The notes: generated by a model from the letters alone, not told the origin. Counted from the stretch's first letter, positions 26,401-35,313 are shown. The stretch: DNA of 64,000 nucleotides from Myxococcota bacterium (GCA_022072125.1 JAJVIH010000020.1:91549-155548), one strand, 5' to 3'. Program-made: numbers and translations.

Positions 26401-27060
26401 GGCGCGGATTTCGAGGATATCAAACGCAATGTCACCGGAAATATCGGCGGCGCCATCCGCAACGGACGCTGGAACCAGGGCAATATCAGCCGTGAGATCG
26501 TGGGCCCGTTCTATGATAAAATGCGGAACCTTCCCCTGCCCTTCATGAAGAATATCCGTCTGCCCCAGGGCGACGCGGCGTTCAAGGATCTGGCGGGTCT
26601 GTTCACCCTCCGCGATGGGCGAATGAACCTGGACAAGCCGATTGTCCTCAACACCAACGAGGGCGAGTTGAACCTCACCGGCTCCATGGGGCTGGACAAG
26701 AGCCTGCAACTGCGCGGCACGTTCAACATGAACCCGGCGCCGATCAACCAGGCCATTGGCCAGTACTGCTCCATCAACCGGCCCCTGCCCATTCCCGTGA
26801 ATATCACCGGCTTCATCAACGCGCCGCGATTCGGCGGAATTGATTTCGGCCCGCCGCTGAACGCCATCCGCGATGACTGCGTCCGCCAGCAGGCCGACCG
26901 GGCGAAAAAGGAACTGGAGGACAGGGCCCGCGCCGAACTGGAAAAGGCCAAGGAGCGCGCTCGCGAAGAGGCGGAGAAGGCCCGCAAGAAAGCCGAGGAC
27001 GAAGCCAAGAAACGCGGCAAGGACCTCATCAACAAGGGCAAGGGTTTCTTCGGGCGATAA
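23494..27060 (+). CDS. AsmA-family protein with coiled-coil C-terminus
   Basis: 1,188 residues from the ATG at 23494 (a GTG at 23485 is also possible). One N-terminal membrane segment (about residues 5-28) precedes an AsmA N-terminal domain (DHVIPVAKQELGREVSLDNIE) and a long beta-rich part. The C-terminal AsmA_2 domain has YGGSFSGSNTRAQ and GTGADFEDIKRNVTGNIGGAIRNG. The last 60 residues are charged and Ala-rich (AEKARKKAEDEAKKRG), probably a coiled coil. Family members such as YhdP and TamB form inner-membrane-anchored bridges for phospholipid transport to the outer membrane; that role is inferred here. Opposite strand to pyrE with a 236-base gap. Confidence 0.85.
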   Translation: MKKFLKWAAYSFLGFTGLILIAAVIAYRSLDLKGLINDHVIPVAKQELGREVSLDNIETTFFPNVTLDLRGFKIHGDPDDKANPQPLLQVGKVFFEVNFWDAVKTMGRATTIPMVSFSEVKVNISRDKDGRFSFQDILDLQAKKAKEPPKPMDPQTRERIRNVLIEKTRILSSRLEFTDAFQTETPRKTVINDFNVVFDNLKLGNKVDLRVTAALLAETKNFEFALKGIQLPSDVDIAALPPEEAAAMYRIGGVDLKFNDFPVSAALTLAPPMEGEYDVDTGEYSLIPAGEALKQKGLDLEKALVSLDIELPSLNFAPLLQPGQKSTEAKLAEFWLANAGPLNFKQGFSLKNIVLLSPSGQGGKPFTFREDLDISITPAIPAPQIELRKLDIALDDVVIKLAAKLKADLQNVDATKGVQPEQILQKTVIESFSIASDSVNLSALEAMAPMMKGSLPPNIEMAGPLSFRVATAGRVMGKQTPSIELDLTRTALKVKGMLDKPAGTALKYSFTGEVDTSRPDAISIKEMKLVLGALAASVAGHVSGLSGRNPSADIKLQTNEFGFDDIVRVLPAAASSIPAGVKAGGNGKLTASVNKQQDSAKFDVDFHLTNMDLAVPQSGLTLRGSVDLTTRGTAYLTPTNYLRSLDYDLNTKLSGMTIRLPASGVSLEGSGSITAKGESTPGAVSSDAKIDFDNMNVEVKDTFSKPRGAPMNFVLAVKQKGDMFDIGRADIRVNELNLTGSGKANPNTGALDVKIKTNQKILLDQLGKTMPALANLPVKGGTLNIALAASGNYLRMEQLNAGIERFEFQVGRNSLNGSLRVRNPLKPALEFDIRSPYFNVDDLFPPDKSGKSDGGSKAAAQDNPALEAIKASGSLRIDRGVVSEFPFTGLVMDVDLRDGWATLRTFTFNAYGGSFSGSNTRAQISKGRMPYSADVRLSNVDINALLSEQTTLKDVLYGRADATVKVSGTGADFEDIKRNVTGNIGGAIRNGRWNQGNISREIVGPFYDKMRNLPLPFMKNIRLPQGDAAFKDLAGLFTLRDGRMNLDKPIVLNTNEGELNLTGSMGLDKSLQLRGTFNMNPAPINQAIGQYCSINRPLPIPVNITGFINAPRFGGIDFGPPLNAIRDDCVRQQADRAKKELEDRARAELEKAKERAREEAEKARKKAEDEAKKRGKDLINKGKGFFGR

Positions 27061-27254
27061 GACGCCCCCCCCCCCGCTGGCGCCAGGTCCCGATCCGCGC
27101 GGTTTTCATCGCGTCCGCCGGACGGAGATCACCGCCTGCTTTCGCCCCGCGCCAATCCGCCCATGTGAACCGGTGAAAATGGCGGTGAAGTTCGCATTCA
27201 CCCCGCCCGCAATGGTATCAGACCTCCCGCGATGAAATTCCGCTTGCACAAGCC

Positions 27255-29228
27255 ATGTCACTGGTGATTGTTGACAATCTGCATTTCAGCTACGGGGCGG
27301 AGGAACTGCTGACCGGCGTCACGCTGTCCATTGGCGAACGGGCGCGGCTGGGCGTCGTGGGCCCCAACGGCACTGGCAAAAGCACCCTGTTGCGGCTGAT
27401 CCTGGGTGAATTACAACCGGACTCCGGCGCGATCATCCGGCGGCGCGGCATGACCTTGGGCTATCTGCCCCAGGACCCCCTGCGTATCTTTGACGGAACG
27501 GTATTCGAGGCCGCGCGCGCGCCATTTGATCACCTGCTGGAGGACCAGACCCGCATGGCCCAGGTGCAGAAGCTGCTGGAAACCCGTCCCGACGATGATC
27601 TCCTGCTGCGTGAACTTCACCAGTTGCAGACCCGTTTTGAAGTCGCGCAGGGCTATTCGGTGGATGCGCGCGTGCGCGAAACCCTGCAACGCATGGGTTT
27701 TGACGCCGCCAGCCTCGATAAACCGGTCAACGTGCTGTCGGGCGGCGAACTGTCCCGCCTGGCGCTGTGCCGCATCATGCTGGAGCGTCCCGATCTGCTG
27801 ATGCTGGACGAGCCGACCAACCATCTGGATATCCAGGCGGCCGAGGAACTGGAGTCGTTTCTCTCCTCCTACCCCGGCGCGGTGGCGGCCATCAGCCACG
27901 ATCGCCGCTTCCTGACCGCCGCTGTGAATGAAATCGTGGAGATTCGCGGCAACCAGGTGGAGCATTACGCCGGCAATTACGAATTCTACCTGCGCGAACG
28001 CAAACTCCGGCATGAGTTGAACCGCTCGGCCTGGCGGCGCCAGCAAGAAGAAATCTCCCGACAGGAGGAGTTCATCCGCCGGAATATCGCGGGGCAGAAG
28101 ACCAAACAGGCCAAAAGCCGCCGCAAGATGCTGGAACGGCTGGAACGCATCGAACTCCGTCAGGATGATCCCGAGCCGCCCAAATTCAATTTCGGCGAGC
28201 CGCCGCCGGGCAACAAGGAAGTGATCGCCCTCGCCCAGTACGAACAGCGGGCAGGCGATCGCGTCTTGTTCTCCGGCGCCAGCGCGACCCTTTACCGCGG
28301 AGACAAGCTGGGCCTGGTGGGCGCCAACGGCAGCGGCAAATCCACACTGCTGCGCGCCATCATGGGGGAAAACCGGAGCAGCACGGGCGAGTTGCGCGTG
28401 GGCAACCGCATGCGCATCGGCTATCTCGATCAAAAGCTGGAAGGTCTCGATGACAGCATGACGATCATCGCCACCCTGCGCGAGGCGGCCCACGAACGGC
28501 AAAAGGCCCTGCGCGAACTGATTCCAGCAGGCGAGGAGACGGGATTCGCGGCGCGCAAGAACATCACCGATGGCGAGTTGCGGTCATACGCCGCACGGTT
28601 CCTGTTCTTCGAGGAGGACATGGATCAGCCCATCAACACGCTTTCCGGCGGCGAACGGGCGCGCCTGCTTCTGGCCAAACTGCTGCTGCTGCCCAACAAC
28701 CTGCTGATTCTCGACGAACCAACCAATCACTTGGACATCGCCGCGCGCGAGGCGCTTGAACTCGCCCTGCGGGATTACAGCGGCACATTGTTGATGGTGA
28801 GCCATGATCGCTTCTTCATGGACCGGGTGGTCAGCCGCATCTGGTTTCTGCATGATCAGAAGATTGACGACCTGCCGGGCGATTACTCCAGCGCCATGAA
28901 GCTGTGGAAACAGGGACGGGAGGAAGAATCGGCGCGGGACGGCGGCGCGGGCGCCGGAGCGGCTTCTGATCGTTTCCGGCAGGACAAGGCGGCCAAACGC
29001 GCGCGGGAGAAACGGGAACGCCGGATTTTTGAACTGGAAAACCTCATCGAAGAGACCGAGGCCATGGTCAATTCCCTGCTCGCGGAATTGCAGGATCCCG
29101 GCGTTTCGCGGGACTGGTCCAGACTCAAGGAATTGCAGGATGAGAAGGACGCCGCCGAAACCCGCCTGCTTGAATACATGACCGAGTGGGAGACCCTTTC
29201 CACTGGCGATCCAGCGGAAACGGGATAA
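27255..29228 (+). CDS. ABC-F subfamily ATPase
   Basis: 657 residues with two ATP-binding cassettes and no membrane segments, as in ABC-F translation factors (Uup, EttA, YheS). Walker A GPNGTGKST and GANGSGKST, signatures LSGGELSRLAL and LSGGERARLLL, and Walker B LLMLDEPTNHLD and LLILDEPTNHLD are all intact. A linker between the cassettes (RHELNRSAWRRQQEEISRQEEFIRR) and a charged C-terminal helical segment ending in DAAETRLLEYMTEWE resemble Uup/YheS-type members. Likely ribosome-associated; the exact paralogue cannot be set by eye. Preceded by a 195-base gap that includes an 11-base C run. Confidence 0.9.
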   Translation: MSLVIVDNLHFSYGAEELLTGVTLSIGERARLGVVGPNGTGKSTLLRLILGELQPDSGAIIRRRGMTLGYLPQDPLRIFDGTVFEAARAPFDHLLEDQTRMAQVQKLLETRPDDDLLLRELHQLQTRFEVAQGYSVDARVRETLQRMGFDAASLDKPVNVLSGGELSRLALCRIMLERPDLLMLDEPTNHLDIQAAEELESFLSSYPGAVAAISHDRRFLTAAVNEIVEIRGNQVEHYAGNYEFYLRERKLRHELNRSAWRRQQEEISRQEEFIRRNIAGQKTKQAKSRRKMLERLERIELRQDDPEPPKFNFGEPPPGNKEVIALAQYEQRAGDRVLFSGASATLYRGDKLGLVGANGSGKSTLLRAIMGENRSSTGELRVGNRMRIGYLDQKLEGLDDSMTIIATLREAAHERQKALRELIPAGEETGFAARKNITDGELRSYAARFLFFEEDMDQPINTLSGGERARLLLAKLLLLPNNLLILDEPTNHLDIAAREALELALRDYSGTLLMVSHDRFFMDRVVSRIWFLHDQKIDDLPGDYSSAMKLWKQGREEESARDGGAGAGAASDRFRQDKAAKRAREKRERRIFELENLIEETEAMVNSLLAELQDPGVSRDWSRLKELQDEKDAAETRLLEYMTEWETLSTGDPAETG

Positions 29229-29328
29229 GATCTCCCATCCTCTCTCCCCGCCGGACGAAGCGTTGCCGCCAGCGGCGGCGGCATGTATATCAGCACGGTC
29301 TCCGGCGGCCCCGGGAGGCGGATTTCTC

Positions 29329-30972
29329 ATGCGCATCGCACTCGCCCAAATCAACACCACCGTGGGAGACGTGGCCGGCAACCTCCGGCGCATTCTCGAG
29401 GATTACGAACGGGCGCGCGGCATGGACGCGGACCTGGTGGTGTTTCCGGAATGTTGTCTTTCCGGCTATCCGCCGCTGGACTTGGTGGATGATCCCGGAT
29501 TTCTGGATGCGCTGGAGACGGCCCTGCTCGAACTCACGGCGGCGGCGGACAACGGCCCCGCGATGATTGTGGGCTGTCCAACCCGCAACACGGATCCCGC
29601 AGGCAAACCCCTGCGCAACAGCGTCATGTTGCTCGACGGCGGACGGGAGATCGCGCGCCGCCACAAAAGCCTGCTGCCCACCTACGATGTGTTTGACGAA
29701 TACCGCTGGTTCGAGAGCGCCGCGGAGAACCAGCCTATCGAATGGCGCGGGCGGCGGCTGGGCCTGGCCATCTGCGAGGATTACTGGAACGAGCAGGGGT
29801 TCTGGGACAAGCGCCTGTACCGCCGCGATCCGGTGTCCGATTTGGCCGCCGCCGGGGCGGACCTGCTGATCAGCGTGGGCGCATCGCCGTTCTGGCTCAA
29901 CAAGCAGCGGCTGCGCGAACGCATGTTCGGGCATATCGCGCGCGTCCACGGGCTGCCGCTCGTGGCGGTCAATCCCACCGGCGCCAACGACGGATTGATC
30001 TTCGATGGGCGCTCCGCCGCATTCAATGCATCAGGCGACGTGGTCCTGCGATCTCCCGCCTGGAGCGAGGATCTGCTGCTGTTCGACCCCGATGGCGGTC
30101 ATCCACCGCTGTCTCCTCCCCCGGATGAAGGCCCGGCGGAATTGTTCGCCGCGCTGGTTCTGGGGGTGCGGGATTACGTCCACAAATGCGGATTCCGGCA
30201 GGTTCTGCTTGGGCTCTCCGGCGGCGTGGATTCCGCGCTGACCGCCGTGATCGCCGCCGGGGCGCTGGGTCCGGAAAACGTCACCGGCGTGCTCCTGCCC
30301 TCGCGTTTCAACGCCCCCGAAAGTTCCGCCGATGCGGAGGCACTGGCCGCGAACGTGGGGATACGCACCCTGACCCTGCCCATAGAACCGGCGTTTGAAG
30401 CGATGCTGAACACGCTGGCTGTCCCATTTCGCGGCCTGCCTCCCGGCGTCGCGGAGGAAAACCTGCAATCGCGCATCCGCGGAACCCTGCTGATGGCGCT
30501 GTCCAACAAATTCAGTTCGCTGCTGCTGACAACCGGCAACAAATCGGAAATCGCCACAGGTTACTGCACCCTCTATGGCGACATGTGCGGCGCGCTGGCG
30601 GTGATTGGCGACCTGTACAAAACCCAGGCGTACGATCTCGCCCGCTGGATCAACCGCGAATGCGAAGTGATTCCCTGGAACACCATCACGCGGGCGCCCA
30701 GCGCGGAGTTGCGCTTCAACCAAACCGACCAGGACACCCTGCCCGATTATCCCCTGCTGGATGGGTTGCTGCGCTGCTACCTGGAGGGCGGCCAGTCCGC
30801 GCGGCAAATCATCGCCCAGGGATACGACGCCGCGCTGGTCCACCGCGTGCTGCGCATGGTGGATATCAATGAGTACAAGCGCCGTCAGGGCGCGCCGGTT
30901 TTGAAGGTGAGCACGAAGGCGTTCGGGCCGGGCCGCGTCCGGCCCATCGCCCAGGGCTGGCGCCATACCTGA
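29329..30972 (+). CDS. nadE: Glutamine-dependent NAD synthetase
   Basis: 547 residues from the ATG at 29329 (GGGAGG about 10 bases upstream); extension to 29263 adds low-complexity sequence. The N-terminal nitrilase-type glutaminase domain starts with RIALAQINTTVGDVAGN and has FPEC (Glu), RRHKSLLPTYDVFDE (Lys) and CEDYW (Cys). The C-terminal synthetase domain has the P-loop-like SGGVDSALT (about residues 297-305) and ends near FGPGRVRPIAQG. It amidates deamido-NAD with glutamine nitrogen, the last step in NAD synthesis. 101 bases after the ABC-F gene, same strand. Confidence 0.96.
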   Translation: MRIALAQINTTVGDVAGNLRRILEDYERARGMDADLVVFPECCLSGYPPLDLVDDPGFLDALETALLELTAAADNGPAMIVGCPTRNTDPAGKPLRNSVMLLDGGREIARRHKSLLPTYDVFDEYRWFESAAENQPIEWRGRRLGLAICEDYWNEQGFWDKRLYRRDPVSDLAAAGADLLISVGASPFWLNKQRLRERMFGHIARVHGLPLVAVNPTGANDGLIFDGRSAAFNASGDVVLRSPAWSEDLLLFDPDGGHPPLSPPPDEGPAELFAALVLGVRDYVHKCGFRQVLLGLSGGVDSALTAVIAAGALGPENVTGVLLPSRFNAPESSADAEALAANVGIRTLTLPIEPAFEAMLNTLAVPFRGLPPGVAEENLQSRIRGTLLMALSNKFSSLLLTTGNKSEIATGYCTLYGDMCGALAVIGDLYKTQAYDLARWINRECEVIPWNTITRAPSAELRFNQTDQDTLPDYPLLDGLLRCYLEGGQSARQIIAQGYDAALVHRVLRMVDINEYKRRQGAPVLKVSTKAFGPGRVRPIAQGWRHT

Positions 30973-30985
30973 CGAGGCGCTTCGG

Positions 30986-31006
30986 GGCGCTTCATCCAGA
31001 AGCGCC
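30986..31006. terminator. Possible bidirectional terminator between nadE and the FmdE gene
   Basis: A perfect 8-bp stem (GGCGCTTC/GAAGCGCC) with a 5-base loop lies between two convergent genes. There is no T run on either side, so termination is uncertain. Confidence 0.35.
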
Positions 31007-31037
31007 AGTCATTGCGGCGGGCGGGAGCGTGCGCCGT

Positions 31038-31580
31038 TCAATTGGCGGGAAGTTCCTCGAAAATCTCGTTATCGGAGAGCGCAAGCACTTCCGCCCCGAG
31101 TTTGCGGGCGTCTTCCTTTTTCATCACGCCGTAGCGCCGGCGGAACGCATCCGTGGGCCGCAACACAATGGTTTTGCCGCCGGATTTGAGGTGGAAACGG
31201 GTGGCCAGGTCTTCCGCCTTGCCCTCGCTCAGGAAAAAATTCAGCTTGCCTGGACTGGCTCCGGTGGCCGCCGCCGCGCCGTCGCCGATGCAGGAATATT
31301 TCACCTCGCGCGGCGATATATGGGTGACCTCCACATCCATATCCAGGCGGCGGGCGCCCAGCTTTTGCAGGGCGTATTCGCCCATGCGGTAACCCGCCAC
31401 GGCCCATGGTCCGGCCTCGCCATGAACCGAGGCCACCCGGTCCAGTTTCTGATCGGGGGTCAGCACGGACGGCTCATGTGAGGCGCCATGTCCGCCTGGC
31501 ATCGCTCCGCCGTGATGGCCGTGGGACGAGGCGCAACCGGCCGCCGCCACGATCACCATCAATAAAAAACGGATATTCAT
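31038..31580 (-). CDS. Secreted FmdE-domain lipoprotein, His-rich N-terminus
   Basis: 180 residues from the ATG at 31580, which starts a lipoprotein signal ending in AAAGC (Cys about residue 16). Then comes a His/Gly linker (SSHGHHGGAMPGGHG). The rest matches the FmdE (formylmethanofuran dehydrogenase subunit E-like) pattern: HGEAGPWAVAGYRMGEYALQKLG, then VKYSCIGDGAAAATGASPGKLNF, including the conserved Cys and Asp-Gly. FmdE proteins bind metal and are thought to act in metal or metallocofactor handling, but their function is poorly defined. Divergent from two small lipoproteins and a TonB receptor. Confidence 0.75.
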   Translation of the reverse strand: MNIRFLLMVIVAAAGCASSHGHHGGAMPGGHGASHEPSVLTPDQKLDRVASVHGEAGPWAVAGYRMGEYALQKLGARRLDMDVEVTHISPREVKYSCIGDGAAAATGASPGKLNFFLSEGKAEDLATRFHLKSGGKTIVLRPTDAFRRRYGVMKKEDARKLGAEVLALSDNEIFEELPAN

Positions 31581-31593
31581 CTCGTCTCCAAAG

Positions 31594-31620
31594 TTGCAAG
31601 GAAAACCGGCCAAGTATATT
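31594..31620 (+). promoter_or_regulatory. Possible promoter for the small-lipoprotein/TonB receptor genes
   Basis: TTGCAA at 31594-31599 and TATATT at 31615-31620, spaced by 15 bases (short), then a 60-base leader with GGGAG ahead of the ATG at 31681. It lies in the 100-base divergent intergenic gap. Confidence 0.4.
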
Positions 31621-31680
31621 TTCACGTCCACGAAAACAGTCAAACAGATCGCGACGCAACGTCACCAACGGGAGAAAAAC

Positions 31681-32178
31681 ATGAGGAAGATCCATGCCAG
31701 GATTCTAATGACAATCGCCTTGTTGGCCGTTGGTTGCGGGGATTCGGGTTCTTCCAGCGACGGCGGAACCGGAGATGGCGCCGCCAATGCGACCGCCAGG
31801 GCGGCCATCAAAAACAGCTTCCAGAATGCTCCCTTCACCCTGATCAAGGTGGTGTACAAGGGAGTCACCTTCAACGGTCCCATTGCCAAGGGCGGTGAGA
31901 GCAGCGCGCAGGCTGTCACTCCAGGCGCGGATCGCGCCTACGCCACGGCGGCTTTCAATTACGATCCCGCCGGCGGCCCCCCCAAGGAAGTACTGGTCAT
32001 GCGCACCAAGGAACCAGTGGAAGCGGCGGAAGGCAAAACCATTTCCGTTGTCTTCTCGGAACCTTCCCATTTCGGCAAATGCGGCGGCATGACCAAGGAC
32101 GAATACGAGAAGATTGCAAAGGATTACTTCCCGGGCGATCCGGTGCAGGCCTACGACTCCATCAAATGCGCGCCTTGA
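31681..32178 (+). CDS. Small lipoprotein of unknown function
   Basis: 165 residues from the ATG at 31681, after GGGAG. The lipoprotein signal ends in LLAVGC (Cys about residue 19), followed by Asp/Ser/Gly linker. No family is recognised. Two Cys (FGKCGGM and SIKCAP) sit in the last third and could form a disulfide. The 3' end overlaps or abuts the next lipoprotein gene, so they are probably co-transcribed. Context (TonB receptor and FmdE neighbour) suggests a role in envelope uptake or binding, which is inference only. Confidence 0.75.
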   Translation: MRKIHARILMTIALLAVGCGDSGSSSDGGTGDGAANATARAAIKNSFQNAPFTLIKVVYKGVTFNGPIAKGGESSAQAVTPGADRAYATAAFNYDPAGGPPKEVLVMRTKEPVEAAEGKTISVVFSEPSHFGKCGGMTKDEYEKIAKDYFPGDPVQAYDSIKCAP

Positions 32179-32183
32179 TCAGG

Positions 32184-32603
32184 ATGTGCAAGGCCATCGC
32201 CGCAAGGGGGAAGTTTTTCCCCCTTGTTTTTTTGCCGGGATGGATAGGCTGGGCGCAGGTCCTGGGCGCGGTGGCGCTCTTCGCCGCCTGCGGCTGGGAA
32301 TATCCGGAGATCATCGTTGAAAACCAGATCGGACCAACGGTGATGGTACGGAATGTCCGTTACTCCGGATGCGTATGGCCGAAGGTGCTGGCCCCCGGCG
32401 AAAAAACCACTCCCCGGGACTGCATGCCGGGGGATCGCCGCGTCTTCTTCGAAATGACGGACGCATCCATTCCCAACGAACCCTGGCTGGGCTTCCAGAC
32501 CCAGGTCAAAGTGGACGCCTCATCCCCATCCCCCATCACCGTGGTGCTGCGCGCGGACGCCATTGAGCGCGATCTCGCCGCGCCCAACCGCTTCGGACAC
32601 TGA
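32184..32603 (+). CDS. Small lipoprotein of unknown function
   Basis: 139 residues from the ATG at 32184; an ATG at 32166, inside the previous gene, would add six residues. The hydrophobic N-terminus ends in a lipobox (LFAAC). The rest is beta-like (VRNVRYSGCVWPKVLAPGEKTTPRDCMPGDRRVFFEM), with a Cys pair that could form a disulfide. It ends one base before the probable start of the TonB receptor. I do not recognise the family. Tight packing suggests it works with the receptor. Confidence 0.7.
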   Translation: MCKAIAARGKFFPLVFLPGWIGWAQVLGAVALFAACGWEYPEIIVENQIGPTVMVRNVRYSGCVWPKVLAPGEKTTPRDCMPGDRRVFFEMTDASIPNEPWLGFQTQVKVDASSPSPITVVLRADAIERDLAAPNRFGH

Positions 32604-32604
32604 A

Positions 32605-34524
32605 GTGGGAAACCCAGCCGCGCATAAGTCAACGGAATGGACAGGGAATCTGGAAATCCCCATTCCCCGTTCATGGGCCACGCCTTGGTTGTTGCTGTGG
32701 ATGGTAATCCTCCCATCCGCCGCCTGGGCCCATGAACCGGATGAGGCGGACGCCGGAGACCCCTCCGCCACCTCCAGCGAGAGAACCGCGCCCATCCGCG
32801 TGCGCGTGCGAAAGAACGAACCCTCGCACCCTCCCGCCGCTCCAGACCGCTGGATCAACGGCGAAGTGCTTGAACACAGCCCGCGCGGGACCTTGCTGGA
32901 AGCGGTGGCGCAGGAAACTCCCGGCTTGTATGTCAACGCCCGCGGCCCTATTCACGGGCTCGCGTTCGGGGCGTCGGGCGGCATGCGGTTGCGCGGTCTG
33001 GGCGGGAGTCCCAACACGCAGATGGTGGTGCTGGAAGATGGGGTTCCCGACATGATGGGATTGTTCGGCCACCCCATTCCGGATGCCTACCTTCCCGCCT
33101 ATCTGGACGGCGTGCAGGTGATTCCCGGCGGCGACTCGGTCAGTTATGGCAATGGCGCGCTGGCGGGTGTGGTGGATATCCGCACCCGTTGGGTTCATCA
33201 GCCCGAGGTCCGCCTCAACAGCCAGTACGGGGCGTTCAACACCATCAGTCTGCAACCCGGATACGCCGGTTCATGCGGGCGCCTGGACTGGGTATTGACC
33301 GGGCGCTTCCTGTCTTCCGATGGACACCGGGACTTCGCCGGCGGAAACAATCTCAACCTGTTTGGCAAGGCGCGCATGCGGCTGGGCGATCATTGGTCGT
33401 TGCGGTTGCGCCAACGCACATTTTCTCTGCGTGCGTTTGATCCAGGAACGGTTCAGCGCCCGTTCCACAACCATGAAATCACCGCGTTACGCTTCAACCA
33501 GTCAGTGGGGCTGGATCACACGCAGGGCCGCTGGTCCGGGCGGCACACCCTGTGGTTCAACACCGGCCATCACCAGATTCATGATGGCTTCCGCAGCCGC
33601 GACGAATCCGGCGGATTGTGGTTATCGGAAACCTTTCAGGCCGCTCCCTGGGCCGATCTTAGCTTCGGGATGGATGCGCGCCTGAGCGGCGGCCTGGCGC
33701 GGAATATCGTCACCGGCGCGTCCTGGCCCGCCTGGCATGATATGCTCGTAGACCCCTATCAGGAATTGCTGTTCAAACCGGCGGCGTGGCTACGGATCAA
33801 TGGCGGGCTGCGCCAGCATTTCACCACCCGGGGGAACTTCAACCTGTTCGGCAAGGCGGGAGCGGAGGCGGATCTTCCCGCGGGTTTCCGGGTGGCGGCG
33901 CGTATGTCGCAGGGCTACCGCGAACCCACCATTGTCGAGCAGCGCCTGCCGTTGCCCGCCGCGAACCCCGATCTGCGCCCCGAGCGCAGCACGGTCGTCG
34001 AAGGCGTGCTGGGCTTCGCCGCGGGAAAAACCCTGATGTTGGAGGCGGTGGTCTATCACATGGCGGCGGCCGATTATATTCGTATCACGGGAGCGTTTCC
34101 TGCCTTTGAACGGGTGAACCTGCGCGATCTGTCGCTTAACGGCGTCGAAGGGCGCGGACGCTGGCGCATCCACGGTCCCTTGTCGGCATCGGTCACGGGC
34201 GCGTGGAATGAAACCGGCATTTACACCGCGCAAACACCGGGACAGAGCATCACCGGCTCACTGAACTGGGAAAGTCCGGTTTGGCGCGCCACGATCTCCG
34301 GTTTCTGGTACGGGGCCCTCTACCAGCGGGATTATTCCGAAGACCCCATTCCCTCCCCCTGGTCGCTGGATGCGCGCGCGGACTGGATGCCTTTTGGCGG
34401 TCAGATCAACCTGTTTCTCATCGCCCGCAACCTGTTCAACCGCCAGTACGCCTTCGTGCAGAACTACCTGATGCCGGGCTTCCACCTGATGGGCGGCCTC
34501 GAACTGCACTGGCACGCCGGGTGA
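32605..34524 (+). CDS. TonB-dependent outer-membrane receptor
   Basis: 639 residues. The start is probably GTG at 32605, directly after the preceding stop; a later ATG at 32701 would truncate the signal peptide. The signal is WATPWLLLWMVILPSAAWA. A plug domain follows (LLEAVAQETPGLYVNARG, GGMRLRGLGGSPNTQMVVLEDGVP, GALAGVVDIRT). The barrel ends with NLFNRQYAFVQNYLMPGF, a typical C-terminal region. No siderophore or metal specificity can be read, but the divergent FmdE lipoprotein hints at a metal ligand. The last codons lie in the left copy of an 18-bp direct repeat bounding the DUF5131/tcmP insertion. Confidence 0.9.
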   Translation: MGNPAAHKSTEWTGNLEIPIPRSWATPWLLLWMVILPSAAWAHEPDEADAGDPSATSSERTAPIRVRVRKNEPSHPPAAPDRWINGEVLEHSPRGTLLEAVAQETPGLYVNARGPIHGLAFGASGGMRLRGLGGSPNTQMVVLEDGVPDMMGLFGHPIPDAYLPAYLDGVQVIPGGDSVSYGNGALAGVVDIRTRWVHQPEVRLNSQYGAFNTISLQPGYAGSCGRLDWVLTGRFLSSDGHRDFAGGNNLNLFGKARMRLGDHWSLRLRQRTFSLRAFDPGTVQRPFHNHEITALRFNQSVGLDHTQGRWSGRHTLWFNTGHHQIHDGFRSRDESGGLWLSETFQAAPWADLSFGMDARLSGGLARNIVTGASWPAWHDMLVDPYQELLFKPAAWLRINGGLRQHFTTRGNFNLFGKAGAEADLPAGFRVAARMSQGYREPTIVEQRLPLPAANPDLRPERSTVVEGVLGFAAGKTLMLEAVVYHMAAADYIRITGAFPAFERVNLRDLSLNGVEGRGRWRIHGPLSASVTGAWNETGIYTAQTPGQSITGSLNWESPVWRATISGFWYGALYQRDYSEDPIPSPWSLDARADWMPFGGQINLFLIARNLFNRQYAFVQNYLMPGFHLMGGLELHWHAG

Positions 34525-34529
34525 GGGAG
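34512..34529 (+). repeat. Left flanking direct repeat of the DUF5131/tcmP insertion
   Basis: GCACGCCGGGTGAGGGAG. It matches 36314-36331 (GCACGCGGGGTGAGGGAG) at 17 of 18 bases. This copy includes the last codons and stop (HAG, TGA) of the TonB receptor. Probably a target-site duplication or attachment-site-like sequence. Confidence 0.6.
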
Positions 34530-34545
34530 AATCTGGTCACGCTTC

Positions 34546-35313
34546 TCATGATGACGTCGCCGCAATCAGGAGCGAGTGGCGGGGCCTCGCGCCCGTCACG
34601 ACTCGATTAACCGGCATCTCATCCCACGTCCGTCCATCGAGTACGCGCCCTGCCTTCTTCTTGTTCTTGCCGCCCCACTGCTTGAAGAAGAACGCGACGC
34701 CGGCCTTCTCGCACTGGTCGCGGATGTCGGTGACCCACGCCGGGTCCATGGGGCGCGCGCGGTGGCCAGATTCGCCGCCGACGATCACCCAGTCGATGTT
34801 CTTCAGCTTCAGCTTCTTCAGGGGCCCAAGGAGCGGCTCGAGCGAGAGGAACTTCACATGCGCGCCCGTCGTCCGCAGGTCGTCGATGCGGCCGACGTAA
34901 TCGGCGTTCTCGACGCTCACGCCCATCCACACGTTCTCGGGCCACTCGATCTCGGGGCTCAGCTCGGCGAGCCGATCCGCGCGCTTCGTGAGCACCTGGA
35001 AGCGATGCCAGTGCGCGCGGCGCATGACGTCGAAGACGCGCTGGATGTACTCGAGCGGCACGTCCTTGTGGAACAGGTCGCTCATCGAGTTCACGAAGAT
35101 CGTCTGCGGTCTTTTCCACTGGAGCGGCAGCTCCAACATCTGCGGCTGCAGCGTGAGCTTGAAGCCGTCCTTGTAGTTCGGCTGCCCCATCGCCTGGAGG
35201 CGCTCTGCCATCCGTTCGGCGTAGCAGTACTTGCAACCGGGGCTGATCTTGTTGCACCCCGTCACGGGGTTCCAGGTGGACTCGGTCCACTCGATGCTGG
35301 AGCCCTGCGCCAT
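34546..35313 (-). CDS. DUF5131 / phage Gp37-Gp68 family protein (three-Cys motif)
   Basis: 255 residues from the ATG at 35313, which overlaps the tcmP stop by one base (TGATG). N-terminal [33 protein letters not shown] has the family three-Cys cluster (C-x6-C-x2-C), similar to but wider-spaced than the radical-SAM CxxxCxxC. Further family blocks are [36 protein letters not shown] and [12 protein letters not shown]. Function is not established; members regularly sit beside TcmP, as here. Codon use (Leu CTC, Val GTC, Ser TCG) differs from the CTG/GTG/TCC style of the flanking genes, fitting horizontal transfer. Confidence 0.9.
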   Translation of the reverse strand: MAQGSSIEWTESTWNPVTGCNKISPGCKYCYAERMAERLQAMGQPNYKDGFKLTLQPQMLELPLQWKRPQTIFVNSMSDLFHKDVPLEYIQRVFDVMRRAHWHRFQVLTKRADRLAELSPEIEWPENVWMGVSVENADYVGRIDDLRTTGAHVKFLSLEPLLGPLKKLKLKNIDWVIVGGESGHRARPMDPAWVTDIRDQCEKAGVAFFFKQWGGKNKKKAGRVLDGRTWDEMPVNRVVTGARPRHSLLIAATSS

